NCBI GenBank assembly: GCA_029202525.1
Contig: CP119325.1
Location: 248,001 to 312,000, forward strand
DNA length: 64,000 bases
Origin: Candidatus Pseudomonas phytovorans
GTDB lineage: Bacteria > Pseudomonadota > Gammaproteobacteria > Pseudomonadales > Pseudomonadaceae
Direction of reading: 5' to 3'
Made by a program: the position numbers and the translations under genes. The first letter of the stretch is position 1, and the number at the start of each line of letters is the position of its first letter. Below, in pieces: positions 1 through 7,597 of the stretch. The notes under the pieces are model-generated. The model had not been told where the DNA came from, ran no database searches, and worked only from the letters and a program-made list of their open reading frames with translations.

Positions 1-375
1 CTGGATCGGCGAGCCCTTCGGCACCAGGATCGCCTCGCTGTGCGGTGCTGGCGGCTCGTAGGCCACGTAGAGCAGATCGGCGCCAGCGGCCTGGGCGAAT
101 ACGGGCGGGGTTTCGCCGGTAACGCCAAAATCGATGGAGCCGACGTTCAGCCCTTCAAGCAGCTGCGGGCCGCCGGGAAATTCGGTCCACTGCACCTGTA
201 CGCCCTGCTCGGCCAGGCGCTTCTCCAGCGTGCCTTTGGCTTTGAGCAGCACCAGGGTGCCGTATTTCTGGTAACCGATGCGCAGGCTCTCGGCCTGGGC
301 TTGGGTGATGGCGCCGAAGGACACAGCCGCCGCAAACAGGGCGACCAGACCGCGACGCAAGAAGACTGTGCGCAT
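1..375 (-). CDS. ssuA: SsuA, sulfonate ABC transporter substrate-binding protein (5' part, runs off window)
   Basis: This is the N-terminal part of a periplasmic aliphatic-sulfonate binding protein; the rest lies left of base 1. The ATG at 375 is followed by a typical signal peptide (MRTVFLRRG, then a hydrophobic stretch ending near AQA). The mature protein opens with LRIGYQKYGTLVLLKA, the usual start of SsuA-type proteins that deliver alkanesulfonates to the SsuBC importer. The gene lies 85 bases downstream of ssuE on the same strand, the normal ssuE-ssuA order of Pseudomonas. Only about 125 residues are visible, so the ligand cannot be judged. Within the visible part Met is limited to the start codon and there is no Cys. 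Confidence 0.88.
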   Translation of the reverse strand, partial: MRTVFLRRGLVALFAAAVSFGAITQAQAESLRIGYQKYGTLVLLKAKGTLEKRLAEQGVQVQWTEFPGGPQLLEGLNVGSIDFGVTGETPPVFAQAAGADLLYVAYEPPAPHSEAILVPKGSPIQ

Positions 376-460
376 GGCGCTCTCCTGTGCGAATGAGGTT
401 CGGGTTGCACCTGCTTGCCTCGTTGTCGGGCGAGTAAGGTGGTAAAGCGGGTTGTGCCGG

Positions 461-1054
461 TCAGATGCTCCAGCGAGCGCTGATCAGGCGTTCATTCAGT
501 ACGCCGGGGGCCACGGGGCGTGGCCGGCGGGCCAAGGCAACGTGGAAGGTTTCCAGCGAGTCCAGCAAGCGTTCTTCCAGCGCCGGTACCAATTGCGCGG
601 GCTTCGTGCCCTCTGCGTAAGCCACCTGGCTGTCGTCGGCGAAGATCCCTTGCAGGGTCTCTTGGGCCTTGAGTGCCGACAGCACGGGTTTCAATGCGTA
701 ATCCACCGCCAGCATGTGGGCGATGCTGCCGCCGGTGGCGATTGGCAACACGATCTTGTGTGCCAGGGCGCGCTCAGGCAGCAGGTCGAGCAAGGTTTTC
801 AGCGCACCGGCAAACGACGCCTTGTACACCGGGGTGGAAACGATCAGGCCATCGGCCTGGGCTACCAGCTGCTGGAAGTGCTGCACATGCGGGCTGTCGA
901 AACGGGCGTGGAGCAAGTCTTCGGCGGGGAAGTCACGTACCTGGAAGGTCACTACCTCGACGCCTTGGTTCTGCAGCCACTGGCGCGAACGCTCCAGCAA
1001 CACGCCGGAGCGTGAACGGGGACTTGGGCTACCACCGATTGAGACGACCAGCAT
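461..1054 (-). CDS. ssuE: SsuE, NAD(P)H-dependent FMN reductase of the alkanesulfonate system
   Basis: The protein is 197 residues, the usual SsuE length. It should reduce FMN for the SsuD monooxygenase, which splits alkanesulfonates into aldehyde and sulfite. The N-terminus MLVVSIGGSPSPRSRSG is the flavin phosphate-binding loop of NADPH-dependent FMN reductases, and STPVYKASFAGALKTLLDLLP is the conserved central motif. I chose the ATG at 1054 over the longer frame from 1099 because an AAGGA ribosome site sits just upstream and the family begins here. It is the first gene of the ssu operon and is followed by ssuA. It has only two Met (including the start) and no Cys, in keeping with sulfur-starvation expression. 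Upstream DNA to 1167 is AT-rich. Confidence 0.93.
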   Translation of the reverse strand: MLVVSIGGSPSPRSRSGVLLERSRQWLQNQGVEVVTFQVRDFPAEDLLHARFDSPHVQHFQQLVAQADGLIVSTPVYKASFAGALKTLLDLLPERALAHKIVLPIATGGSIAHMLAVDYALKPVLSALKAQETLQGIFADDSQVAYAEGTKPAQLVPALEERLLDSLETFHVALARRPRPVAPGVLNERLISARWSI

Positions 1055-1167
1055 TGCAGCGCTTCCTTGTGTTCTGTTGGGAGTGACATTAACAGCCACC
1101 GCATATATCTAGAAATCATATTTTTTCATTTGGTTATTCCATTTTTGTTTTTAGCTTCAAGGCCCTA

Positions 1168-1249
1168 TTCGCGGGCACGCCCGCTCCCACAGTGACCGCA
1201 CAAAGCTTGAGATTTGCGCTATTCCTGTGGGAGCGGGCGCGCCCGCGAA
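1168..1249. repeat. REP palindrome pair
   Basis: Two inverted copies of the P. putida REP unit face each other: TTCGCGGGCACGCCCGCTCCCACA, written here in two parts as TTCGCGGGCACG and CCCGCTCCCACA, and its complement ending in GCGCCCGCGAA. About 34 unrelated bases separate them. The pair lies between ssuE and lsfA, outside coding sequence. Confidence 0.85.
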
Positions 1250-1275
1250 GAAGCGCATGAGGTTTCTGCAGGCAT

Positions 1276-1299
1276 AAAAAAGGGCCGTCGAAACGGCCC
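1276..1299 (-). terminator. Rho-independent terminator of lsfA
   Basis: Read on the minus strand this is a 7-bp stem GGGCCGT / ACGGCCC with a TTCG tetraloop, followed directly by six T. It lies about 45 bases past the lsfA stop codon, the expected place. Confidence 0.85.
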
Positions 1300-1341
1300 G
1301 AAAATCCCTGCTTGGCTAAGAGCAATGCAACGAGGAATCCA

Positions 1342-1980
1342 TTAACGATTGGGCTGAGGGGTAAGCCGCAGATAGGGTTTGACCGCCCGGTAACCTTTGG
1401 GGAAGCGCTGCTTGATCTCTTCCTCGTCCTTCAACGAAGGCACGATCACCACTTCGTCACCGTCCTGCCAGTTACCTGGTGTGGCGACCTTGTGGTTGTC
1501 GGTCAGCTGCAGCGAGTCGATCACCCGCAGAATTTCGTTGAAGTTGCGCCCGGTACTGGCCGGATAGGTGATGGTCAGGCGCACCTTCTTGTTCGGGTCG
1601 ATGACGAACAGCGAGCGCACGGTGAGGGTGTCGCTGGCATTCGGGTGGATCAGGTCGTACAGGTCGGACACCTTGCGATCGGCATCGGCAATGATCGGGA
1701 AGTTGACCACGGTGTTCTGGGTTTCGTTGATGTCCTCGATCCACTTATGGTGCGAGTCGACCGGATCTACCGACAGGGCGATGGCCTTGACTCCGCGCTT
1801 GGCGAAATCGTCCTTGAGCTTGGCAGTCAGCCCCAGCTCGGTGGTGCACACCGGGGTGAAGTCGGCCGGGTGGGAGAACAACACCCCCCAGCTGTTGCCC
1901 AGCCACTCGTGGAAGCGGATTTTGCCTTCGCTGGAATCCTGTTCGAAATCGGGGGCGATATCGCCGAGTTTGAGGCTCAT
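1342..1980 (-). CDS. lsfA: LsfA, 1-Cys peroxiredoxin (Prx6 type), sulfate-starvation induced
   Basis: A 212-residue cytoplasmic peroxidase that reduces hydrogen and organic peroxides. The peroxidatic cysteine is C45 in the motif DFTPVCTTE. No second conserved cysteine exists, so this is the 1-Cys Prx6 class; the C-terminal extension (GDEVVIVPSL...FPKGYRAVKPYLR) is also typical of that class. LsfA is known from P. putida and P. aeruginosa as a protein that appears under sulfate limitation. Here it sits between ssu and tau genes and has one Met (the start) and one Cys (the catalytic one). It is a single gene with its own terminator and an AT-rich upstream region carrying two ATAAC repeats (about 2071-2083). 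Confidence 0.94.
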   Translation of the reverse strand: MSLKLGDIAPDFEQDSSEGKIRFHEWLGNSWGVLFSHPADFTPVCTTELGLTAKLKDDFAKRGVKAIALSVDPVDSHHKWIEDINETQNTVVNFPIIADADRKVSDLYDLIHPNASDTLTVRSLFVIDPNKKVRLTITYPASTGRNFNEILRVIDSLQLTDNHKVATPGNWQDGDEVVIVPSLKDEEEIKQRFPKGYRAVKPYLRLTPQPNR

Positions 1981-2052
1981 GGGCTGCGGCTCCTTGGCTG
2001 GGTTCTGTACCGTATGGGTTCAATGTGCCTGCATTCGGTTAAAAACAAAAAG

Positions 2053-2083
2053 AATAAATAACGATTTATTTATAACCATAACG
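2053..2083 (-). promoter_or_regulatory. AT-rich inverted repeat and ATAAC direct repeats upstream of lsfA
   Basis: A perfect 7-bp inverted repeat (AATAAAT, 4-base spacer, ATTTATT; 2053-2070) is followed by two ATAAC repeats (TATAACCATAACG). This lies 75-105 bases before the lsfA start. Such sites are plausible for CysB or another LysR-type activator, but I cannot assign a regulator. Confidence 0.3.
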
Positions 2084-2102
2084 CATACGAATTTGCAGGC
2101 AC

Positions 2103-2129
2103 AAAAAAGCCTCGCACCAGGCGAGGCTT
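2103..2129 (-). terminator. Rho-independent terminator of the OprD-family porin gene
   Basis: Minus-strand stem AAGCCTCGC / GCGAGGCTT with a 5-base loop, then TTTTTT. It is about 17 bases past the porin stop codon. Confidence 0.85.
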
Positions 2130-2145
2130 CTTGTTCAGCTACGGC

Positions 2146-3474
2146 TTACAGGAAGTTGTAAGTGTAGTTGAAGATCAGACGGGTCTGATCCTGGTCGGCC
2201 AGCGAGCTGGTGCCGGTGCCGCGGTATACACCGTGACGCAGGCTGGCGCCCAGGCCCTTGAAGGTGCCTTCCTGGATAACGTAGTCGACGCGAGCGTCAC
2301 GTTCCCATTCGCTGAAGGTACCGTTGCCGTTGGCGTTCTTGCCGTCTTCACCTTTCAGGTAGGCAACCGAAGCTTTCAGGCCCGGAACGCCCAGGCGGGC
2401 GAAGTCGTAGGCGTACTGACCGAAGGTGGTGTTTTCACCGGCCTTGGCGAACTGGTTGATCATGCTGTCGGTGAACAGGTAGAAGCTGGAACCGCCGGCG
2501 CCTTCGTTGCGGCCGTTGCCGTCAACCACGTTGCCCTGGTTCAGCCAGACGAAACCACCGTCGTCATTGACGCGCTGGTGGCCGAGCATCAGCGAGTGGC
2601 CACCCAGGGTGTAGGTGAACATCGCGGACCAGGTCTTGTTGTCGACCTCACCAGTGTTCTTGGCATAGCCGCCGTTGTTGCTGAAGCGGTAGCCGGCCTC
2701 ACCGTTCTTGCCGTCGCTGCTGCTGTCGAAGTAGCGCAGGTCGGTCTTGAACGACTGGTCGTCAGCGATCTTGAACACGTGGGTCGCGCCCAGGAAGTGC
2801 TGCTTGTAGAAGTCTTCCAGGTTCGAGTAGTAGTACTGCAGGGTCAGGTCCGGGGTGAGCTTGTAGTCCAGGCCGCCGTAACGGAACTTGTTGCTGTCCT
2901 GGGTAGCACCGGCTACCGACAGACCGGTACGGTTGCTCGAAGCACGGCCCATGGCGTGGGTCAGCTGACCGGCGTTGACGGTCAGGTTGTCGATTTCCTT
3001 CGACTGGATGGTGCCACCCTCGAAGGTTTGCGGCAGCAGACGGCCATCGTTGGAGACGAGGATCGGCAGGTTCGGCGCCAGGGCGCTACCGTAGTGAACT
3101 TCGGTCTTCGAGAAGCGTGCCTTGGCGTTGGCGCCAACGCGAGCCCACTGGCTTGCAGCCGAGCCGTCGCTGTCGCTTGGGAAGAAGCTGCTGTTGTCTG
3201 GGTGCTTGCCACGGCCACCATCCAGGTGGATACCCCACAGGGCTTGGGCATCAACACCGAAACCAACGGTGCCTTCGGTGAAGCCGGAGATGTAGTCGAG
3301 CTTGAAGCCCTGACCCGACTCACGGTTGTCGGCACCGCCATCACGGTTGTCGTTGTTGAAGTACATGGTGCGCGAGCTGAGCGACAGTTTGCTGTCTTCA
3401 ACGAAACCGGCAGCGCCTGCTGTTTGGGCGAAAACCCCCAGTGCCACGGCCACGGCCAGGCTGGACTTGTACAT
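2146..3474 (-). CDS. OprD-family outer-membrane porin (OprE-like)
   Basis: A 442-residue outer-membrane porin with a signal peptide (MYKSSLAVAVALGVFAQTAGA). The mature start GFVEDSKLSLSSRTMYFNND is the diagnostic OprD-family opening, and the chain ends in an aromatic-rich strand (YTYNFL, C-terminal hydrophobic residue) as needed for BAM insertion. OprD-type porins pass small solutes such as basic amino acids or carboxylates. The nearest group by look is OprE/OprQ, but the substrate is not readable. It lies between lsfA and tauABCD and may supply a route for sulfonates; this is inference from context. It has no Cys and six Met. It has its own terminator, and the 507-base upstream region is shared with tauA. 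Confidence 0.85.
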   Translation of the reverse strand: MYKSSLAVAVALGVFAQTAGAAGFVEDSKLSLSSRTMYFNNDNRDGGADNRESGQGFKLDYISGFTEGTVGFGVDAQALWGIHLDGGRGKHPDNSSFFPSDSDGSAASQWARVGANAKARFSKTEVHYGSALAPNLPILVSNDGRLLPQTFEGGTIQSKEIDNLTVNAGQLTHAMGRASSNRTGLSVAGATQDSNKFRYGGLDYKLTPDLTLQYYYSNLEDFYKQHFLGATHVFKIADDQSFKTDLRYFDSSSDGKNGEAGYRFSNNGGYAKNTGEVDNKTWSAMFTYTLGGHSLMLGHQRVNDDGGFVWLNQGNVVDGNGRNEGAGGSSFYLFTDSMINQFAKAGENTTFGQYAYDFARLGVPGLKASVAYLKGEDGKNANGNGTFSEWERDARVDYVIQEGTFKGLGASLRHGVYRGTGTSSLADQDQTRLIFNYTYNFL

Positions 3475-3701
3475 GTTTTGCTCCTCTACGTTCTAATTTT
3501 TGTGCATCTCTGGCGGAGGGGTCTGTTGCCCCGCTCACCGTGGATTGGCGATTTAGTCCCAAAGTGTGACCATCAAGTCAATCGTTTCTAAACGTTTCGC
3601 GACTTTGGTCTAAGACGCCACCTGCGCTACAGGATAATGACAATCCTATAAATCCAAAATGACCGTTTTGTGAATTGGTAAGATTTTTACGGAATATGGT
3701 T

Positions 3702-3715
3702 GGAACCTTTACTGC
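3702..3715 (+). promoter_or_regulatory. Possible sigma-54 promoter element upstream of tauA
   Basis: TTGGAACCTTTACTGCAA has GG and GC separated by exactly ten bases (TGGAAC-N5-CTGCA against the TGGCAC-N5-TTGCA consensus). Two positions are off consensus and it lies about 265 bases before tauA, so it is only a candidate. Other sulfur-scavenging genes of P. putida depend on RpoN through SfnR, which makes it worth noting. Confidence 0.3.
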
Positions 3716-3750
3716 AATAGGTTGTAGCTGGCACGCCTCTAATAGCTTTT

Positions 3751-3778
3751 GGTTATTTGCAAACGTTTGCTCATAACC
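3751..3778. promoter_or_regulatory. 28-bp palindromic operator candidate between porin and tauA
   Basis: A perfect 12-bp palindrome GCAAACGTTTGC (3759-3770) is flanked at equal distance by GGTTAT and its complement ATAACC, giving a 28-bp dyad. The CG-centred core looks like a LacI/PurR-type operator. It lies in the otherwise gene-free stretch 3475-3981 between the divergent porin and tauA genes. A smaller inverted repeat, CGTTT-CT-AAACG, occurs at 3583-3594. Confidence 0.5.
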
Positions 3779-3981
3779 TAATTCCGTTTCGATCTATAGG
3801 GACGAAATAGCCTAGCAGGCAAGCCTGATTCCGCCACCGAGCAGGGTTACCTCACATTGCGCCTTTGGGCTTAAAGCATTTGGCTCCTAAGCTAATGCAA
3901 AAAAGTTATTTATTTGTAAATTATTAGATCATTTAGTCTTCTCGCCATCTATCACCCCGATTGCCTGACGAGAGGTTCACC

Positions 3982-4953
3982 ATGATCCCGCACGCTCCGC
4001 TGCGCCTGTTCGCCGCCCTGACCCTCGCTGGCACCAGCTGGTTTGCCCAGGCCGCCGACCTGACCGTGGCCTACCAGACCACCGTCGACCCGGCCAAAGT
4101 GGCCCAGGTCGATGGTGACTATGAAAAGGCCAGCAAGGCCAGCATCGACTGGCGCAAATTCGATAACGGCGCAGACGTGATCACTGCAGTAGCCAGCGGC
4201 GACGTGCAAATCGGCTACCTGGGTTCCAGCCCTCTGGCCGCTGCCGCCACCCGCAAGCTGCCGGTTGAAACCTTCCTCATCGCCACCCAGATTGGCGCCG
4301 GTGAAGCGCTGGTCGCCCGCGACAGCATCAAGACCCCGCAAGACCTGATCGGCAAGAAGGTCGCCGTGCCGTTTGTATCCACAGGCCACTACAGCCTCCT
4401 GGCTGCCCTGAAAAGCTGGAACATCGACCCGTCCAAGGTACAGATCCTCAACCTGGCGCCGCCGGCCATCATTGCCGCCTGGAAGCGCGGCGACATTGAT
4501 GCCACCTACGTTTGGGACCCCGCCTTGGGCGTGGCCAAGGAAAACGGCAAGGTGCTGATCACCTCGGGCGAGCTGGCCAAGAAAGGCGCACCCACGTTCG
4601 ATGCCTGGATTGTGCGCAAGGACTTCGCCGAGAAGCACCCTGAGGTGGTCAAGGCCTTTGCCAAGGTCACCCTCGATGCCTACGCCGACTATCGTAAAGA
4701 CCCGAAAGCCTGGCTGGCCGACAAGGGCAACGTAGACAAGCTGGTGAAGCTGTCTGGCGCCAAGGCCAGCGACATCCCGGTACTGCTGGAAGGCAACGTC
4801 TACCCACTGGCCGCAGACCAGGCCAACGCCCTGGGCGCGCCGACCACCCAGGCACTGACCGACACGGCCAACTTCCTCAAGCAGCAAGGCAAGGTCGACG
4901 CCGTACTGCCGGACTACTCGCCGTACGTCAGCGCCAAGTTCCTTCCAAACTGA
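3982..4953 (+). CDS. tauA: TauA, taurine ABC transporter substrate-binding protein
   Basis: A 323-residue periplasmic binding protein with a Sec signal peptide cleaved near A24 (SWFAQA|ADLTVAY). The motif DLTVAYQTTVDPAKVAQVDG and the later FLIATQIGAGEALVARD match the taurine-binding branch of the SsuA/TauA family. It binds taurine and hands it to TauBC. I use the ATG at 3982, just after the GAGAGGTTCACC ribosome site, rather than an earlier in-frame position. It is the first of four genes tauABCD, with tauB 13 bases downstream. It contains no Cys and no Met beyond the initiator, a striking sulfur-sparing composition for a protein made in quantity during starvation. Confidence 0.93.
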   Translation: MIPHAPLRLFAALTLAGTSWFAQAADLTVAYQTTVDPAKVAQVDGDYEKASKASIDWRKFDNGADVITAVASGDVQIGYLGSSPLAAAATRKLPVETFLIATQIGAGEALVARDSIKTPQDLIGKKVAVPFVSTGHYSLLAALKSWNIDPSKVQILNLAPPAIIAAWKRGDIDATYVWDPALGVAKENGKVLITSGELAKKGAPTFDAWIVRKDFAEKHPEVVKAFAKVTLDAYADYRKDPKAWLADKGNVDKLVKLSGAKASDIPVLLEGNVYPLAADQANALGAPTTQALTDTANFLKQQGKVDAVLPDYSPYVSAKFLPN

Positions 4954-4966
4954 TCCGGAGCCCGTC

Positions 4967-5755
4967 ATGGCCTTGCTCGAACTGGAGCGCATCAGCGCAC
5001 AGTACCCTGGCGCCAGCACCCCGGTGCTGGCCGACATCAACCTGAGCCTGGGGCCGCGCCAGTTACTGGTGGCCTTGGGGCCTTCCGGCAGCGGCAAGAC
5101 CTCGCTGCTGAACCTGATCGCCGGCTTTGTCGCCCCCAGCGGCGGGCGCATCACCCTCGACGGCGTACCGGTGCAAGGCCCCGGTGCCGAGCGCGGCGTG
5201 GTGTTCCAGGACGATGCCCTGCTGCCATGGCAAAACGTGCTGGGCAATGTCGCCTTCGGCCTCGAACTGGCCGGCGTGCCCCGCGCCCAGCGTGAGGCCA
5301 AAGCCCGTGAAATGCTCACACTGGTCGACCTCGATGGCTTCGGCGAGCGGCGCATCTGGCAATTGTCTGGTGGCCAGAAGCAGCGCGTAGGCCTGGCCCG
5401 CGCACTGGCGGCCGACCCTCGCGTATTGCTGATGGACGAACCGTTCGGCGCCCTCGACGCATTTACCCGCGAACAGATGCAGGAGCTGCTGCTGCAGGTC
5501 TGGCAGCGCACTGCCAAGCCGGTGTTCCTGATTACCCACGACATCGAAGAAGCGGTGTTCCTTGCCAGCGAGCTGGTACTGCTGGCGCCCAACCCGGGGC
5601 GCGTAGTGGAACGCCTGCAACTGGACTTCGGCCAGCGCTATGCCGCTGGCGAATCGGCCCGGGCGATCAAGTCCGACCCCGCCTTTATCGAAACCCGCGA
5701 GCATGTGCTGGCGCGGGTGTTCTCCCAACGCCAAAGCCTGCAGGAGCGCGCATGA
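4967..5755 (+). CDS. tauB: TauB, taurine ABC transporter ATP-binding protein
   Basis: A 262-residue cytoplasmic ATPase that drives taurine import. Walker A is GPSGSGKTS (residues 38-46), the Q-loop region is VFQDDALLPW, the signature LSGGQKQRV starts at about 133, Walker B is VLLMDEP (153-159) and the H-loop is LITHD. QDDALLPW and GALDAFTREQMQELLL are typical of the nitrate/sulfonate/taurine subfamily. It follows tauA by 13 bases and its last codons overlap the tauC start (ATGA), so the two are translationally coupled. Confidence 0.93.
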   Translation: MALLELERISAQYPGASTPVLADINLSLGPRQLLVALGPSGSGKTSLLNLIAGFVAPSGGRITLDGVPVQGPGAERGVVFQDDALLPWQNVLGNVAFGLELAGVPRAQREAKAREMLTLVDLDGFGERRIWQLSGGQKQRVGLARALAADPRVLLMDEPFGALDAFTREQMQELLLQVWQRTAKPVFLITHDIEEAVFLASELVLLAPNPGRVVERLQLDFGQRYAAGESARAIKSDPAFIETREHVLARVFSQRQSLQERA

Positions 5756-6591
5756 GCAGCCTGGACCTGCCGGTAACCGGCAAACATAACGCCCAAACCC
5801 GGCCAGCCGCCAAGCTGCGCCGGCCACTGTCTACCCGCTGGATCAGCACGCTGACACTTGGCTCCCTGCTATTGGTCTGGTGGCTGGTGACCGCCGCCGG
5901 CTGGATCGAGCCGCTGTTCCTGCCTTCGCCCGGCGATATCCTGGCCAGGGCCTGGACCCTGCTCACCCAAGGCTACATGGACGCCAGCCTGTGGCAGCAC
6001 CTGGGCGCAAGCCTGGGCCGTATCGGCCTGGCGCTGATAGCCGCAACCCTGACCGCCATCCCGGTCGGCATCGCCATCGGCTACAACCGCGTGGCGCGGG
6101 GCATCCTCGACCCGCTGATCGAGTTCTACCGGCCTATCCCGCCGCTGGCCTACCTGCCGCTGATCGTCATCTGGTGCGGCATCGGCGAGCTGTCGAAGGT
6201 GCTGCTGATCTACCTGGCGATCTTCGCCCCGATCGCCATTGCCACCGCCACCGGCGTGCGCACGGTCGACCCGACCAAGCTACGTGCGGCGCAGTCGCTG
6301 GGTGCGACCAAGGCCCAGTTGATCCGCCATGTGATCCTGCCCAGTGCGTTGCCCGACATCCTTACGGGCGTGCGCATTGGCCTGGGGGTCGGCTGGTCGA
6401 CGCTGGTAGCCGCCGAGCTGATCGCCGCCACCAGTGGCCTGGGCTTCATGGTGCAGTCGGCGGCGCAGTTTCTGGTCACCGATGTGGTGGTGCTGGGCAT
6501 CCTGCTGATTGCCCTGATCGCCTTCGCCCTGGAAATGAGCCTGCGTGCCCTGCAACGCAAGCTGGTGCCTTGGCACGGGCAGAGCCACTGA
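5752..6591 (+). CDS. tauC: TauC, taurine ABC transporter permease
   Basis: A 279-residue inner-membrane permease with about six transmembrane segments, the first near LGSLLLVWWLVTAAGW. The EAA-type loop that contacts the ATPase is LRAAQSLGATKAQLIRHVILPSALPDILTGVRIGLG. This is the SsuC/TauC family. The start overlaps the tauB stop by four bases. The protein completes the TauABC importer. Confidence 0.93.
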   Translation: MSSLDLPVTGKHNAQTRPAAKLRRPLSTRWISTLTLGSLLLVWWLVTAAGWIEPLFLPSPGDILARAWTLLTQGYMDASLWQHLGASLGRIGLALIAATLTAIPVGIAIGYNRVARGILDPLIEFYRPIPPLAYLPLIVIWCGIGELSKVLLIYLAIFAPIAIATATGVRTVDPTKLRAAQSLGATKAQLIRHVILPSALPDILTGVRIGLGVGWSTLVAAELIAATSGLGFMVQSAAQFLVTDVVVLGILLIALIAFALEMSLRALQRKLVPWHGQSH

Positions 6592-6638
6592 AACCGACTG
6601 ACCACGCCGACACATCGGCGCCTGATAAAGAGACCGAC

Positions 6639-7472
6639 ATGAGCCTGACCATCACCCCCCTCAGCCCGGCGCTCGGCGCCCAGATCAGCGGCGTGGATAT
6701 CAGCCGCGACATCACCGCCGAGCAGCGCGACGCCATCGAACAGGCACTGCTGCAGCACCAGGTGCTGTTCTTCCGCGACCAGCCGATCAACCCCGAGCAG
6801 CAGGCCCGTTTTGCTGCCCGTTTCGGCGACCTGCACATCCACCCGATCTACCCCAACGTGCCGGAAACCCCGCAGGTGCTGGTGCTCGACACCGCCGTCA
6901 CCGATGTACGCGACAACGCCGTGTGGCACACCGACGTGACCTTTTTGCCGACCCCGGCACTGGGCGCGGTGCTCAGCGCCAAGCAGTTGCCAGCCTACGG
7001 TGGCGATACCCTGTGGGCCAGCGGCATTGCGGCCTTCGAAGCCTTGTCGGCGCCACTGCGCGATATGCTTGACGGGTTGACCGCCACCCACGACTTCACC
7101 AAGTCGTTCCCGCTGGAGCGCTTTGGTACCACGCCCGAGGACCTGGCGCGCTGGGAGGCGACGCGGCGCAACAACCCGCCGCTGTCGCACCCGGTGGTAC
7201 GCACGCATCCGGTGAGCGGGCGCAAGGCGTTGTTCGTCAATGAGGGGTTCACCACACGCTTCAATGAACTGAGCGAGTTGGAAAGCGATGCGCTGCTGAG
7301 GTTGCTGTTCGCCCATGCGACGCGGCCGGAGTTCAGCATTCGCTGGCGCTGGCAGGAGAATGACGTAGCGTTCTGGGACAACCGCGTGACCCAGCACTTT
7401 GCCGTCGATGATTACCGGCCGAACCGGCGGGTGATGCATCGGGCGACCATCCTGGGGGATGCGCCCTTTTAG
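6639..7472 (+). CDS. tauD: TauD, taurine dioxygenase (Fe(II)/2-oxoglutarate dependent)
   Basis: A 277-residue cytoplasmic dioxygenase that hydroxylates taurine beside the sulfonate so that it breaks down to aminoacetaldehyde and sulfite, with 2-oxoglutarate and oxygen consumed. The iron ligands are visible: H97 and D99 in VWHTDVTF, and H253 in VTQHFAVDD. The downstream arginines in YRPNRRVMHR include the 2-oxoglutarate-binding one. I chose the ATG at 6639 since the upstream in-frame extension overlaps tauC and has no family counterpart. It is the last gene of tauABCD and is followed by a REP pair. It has three Met and no Cys. Confidence 0.94.
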   Translation: MSLTITPLSPALGAQISGVDISRDITAEQRDAIEQALLQHQVLFFRDQPINPEQQARFAARFGDLHIHPIYPNVPETPQVLVLDTAVTDVRDNAVWHTDVTFLPTPALGAVLSAKQLPAYGGDTLWASGIAAFEALSAPLRDMLDGLTATHDFTKSFPLERFGTTPEDLARWEATRRNNPPLSHPVVRTHPVSGRKALFVNEGFTTRFNELSELESDALLRLLFAHATRPEFSIRWRWQENDVAFWDNRVTQHFAVDDYRPNRRVMHRATILGDAPF

Positions 7473-7486
7473 TTGTTGCCTGTGCC

Positions 7487-7580
7487 GGCCTCTTCGCGGG
7501 CTTGCCCGCTCCCACAGGTACAACACAGGTTTCGAAACTGGTGCCGTACCTGTGGGAGCGGGCAAGCCCGCGAAGAGGCC
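7487..7580. repeat. REP palindrome pair
   Basis: Inverted REP units (GGCCTCTTCGCGGGCTTGCC and its complement) surround about 30 unrelated bases. They lie in the gap between the converging tauD and BetT-type genes, where they can also fold as a transcription-stopping hairpin. Confidence 0.9.
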
Positions 7581-7597
7581 AGGACAGGAGAGCCTGG

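Noticed and set aside
2131..3591. Long open frame on the plus strand opposite the porin gene
   Set aside because: It is a mirror frame of a high-GC gene; the minus-strand protein has a signal peptide and clear family motifs, while the plus frame has none.
3952..5592. 546-codon minus-strand frame opposite tauA and tauB
   Set aside because: Shadow of two strongly supported plus-strand genes, with composition typical of antisense frames.
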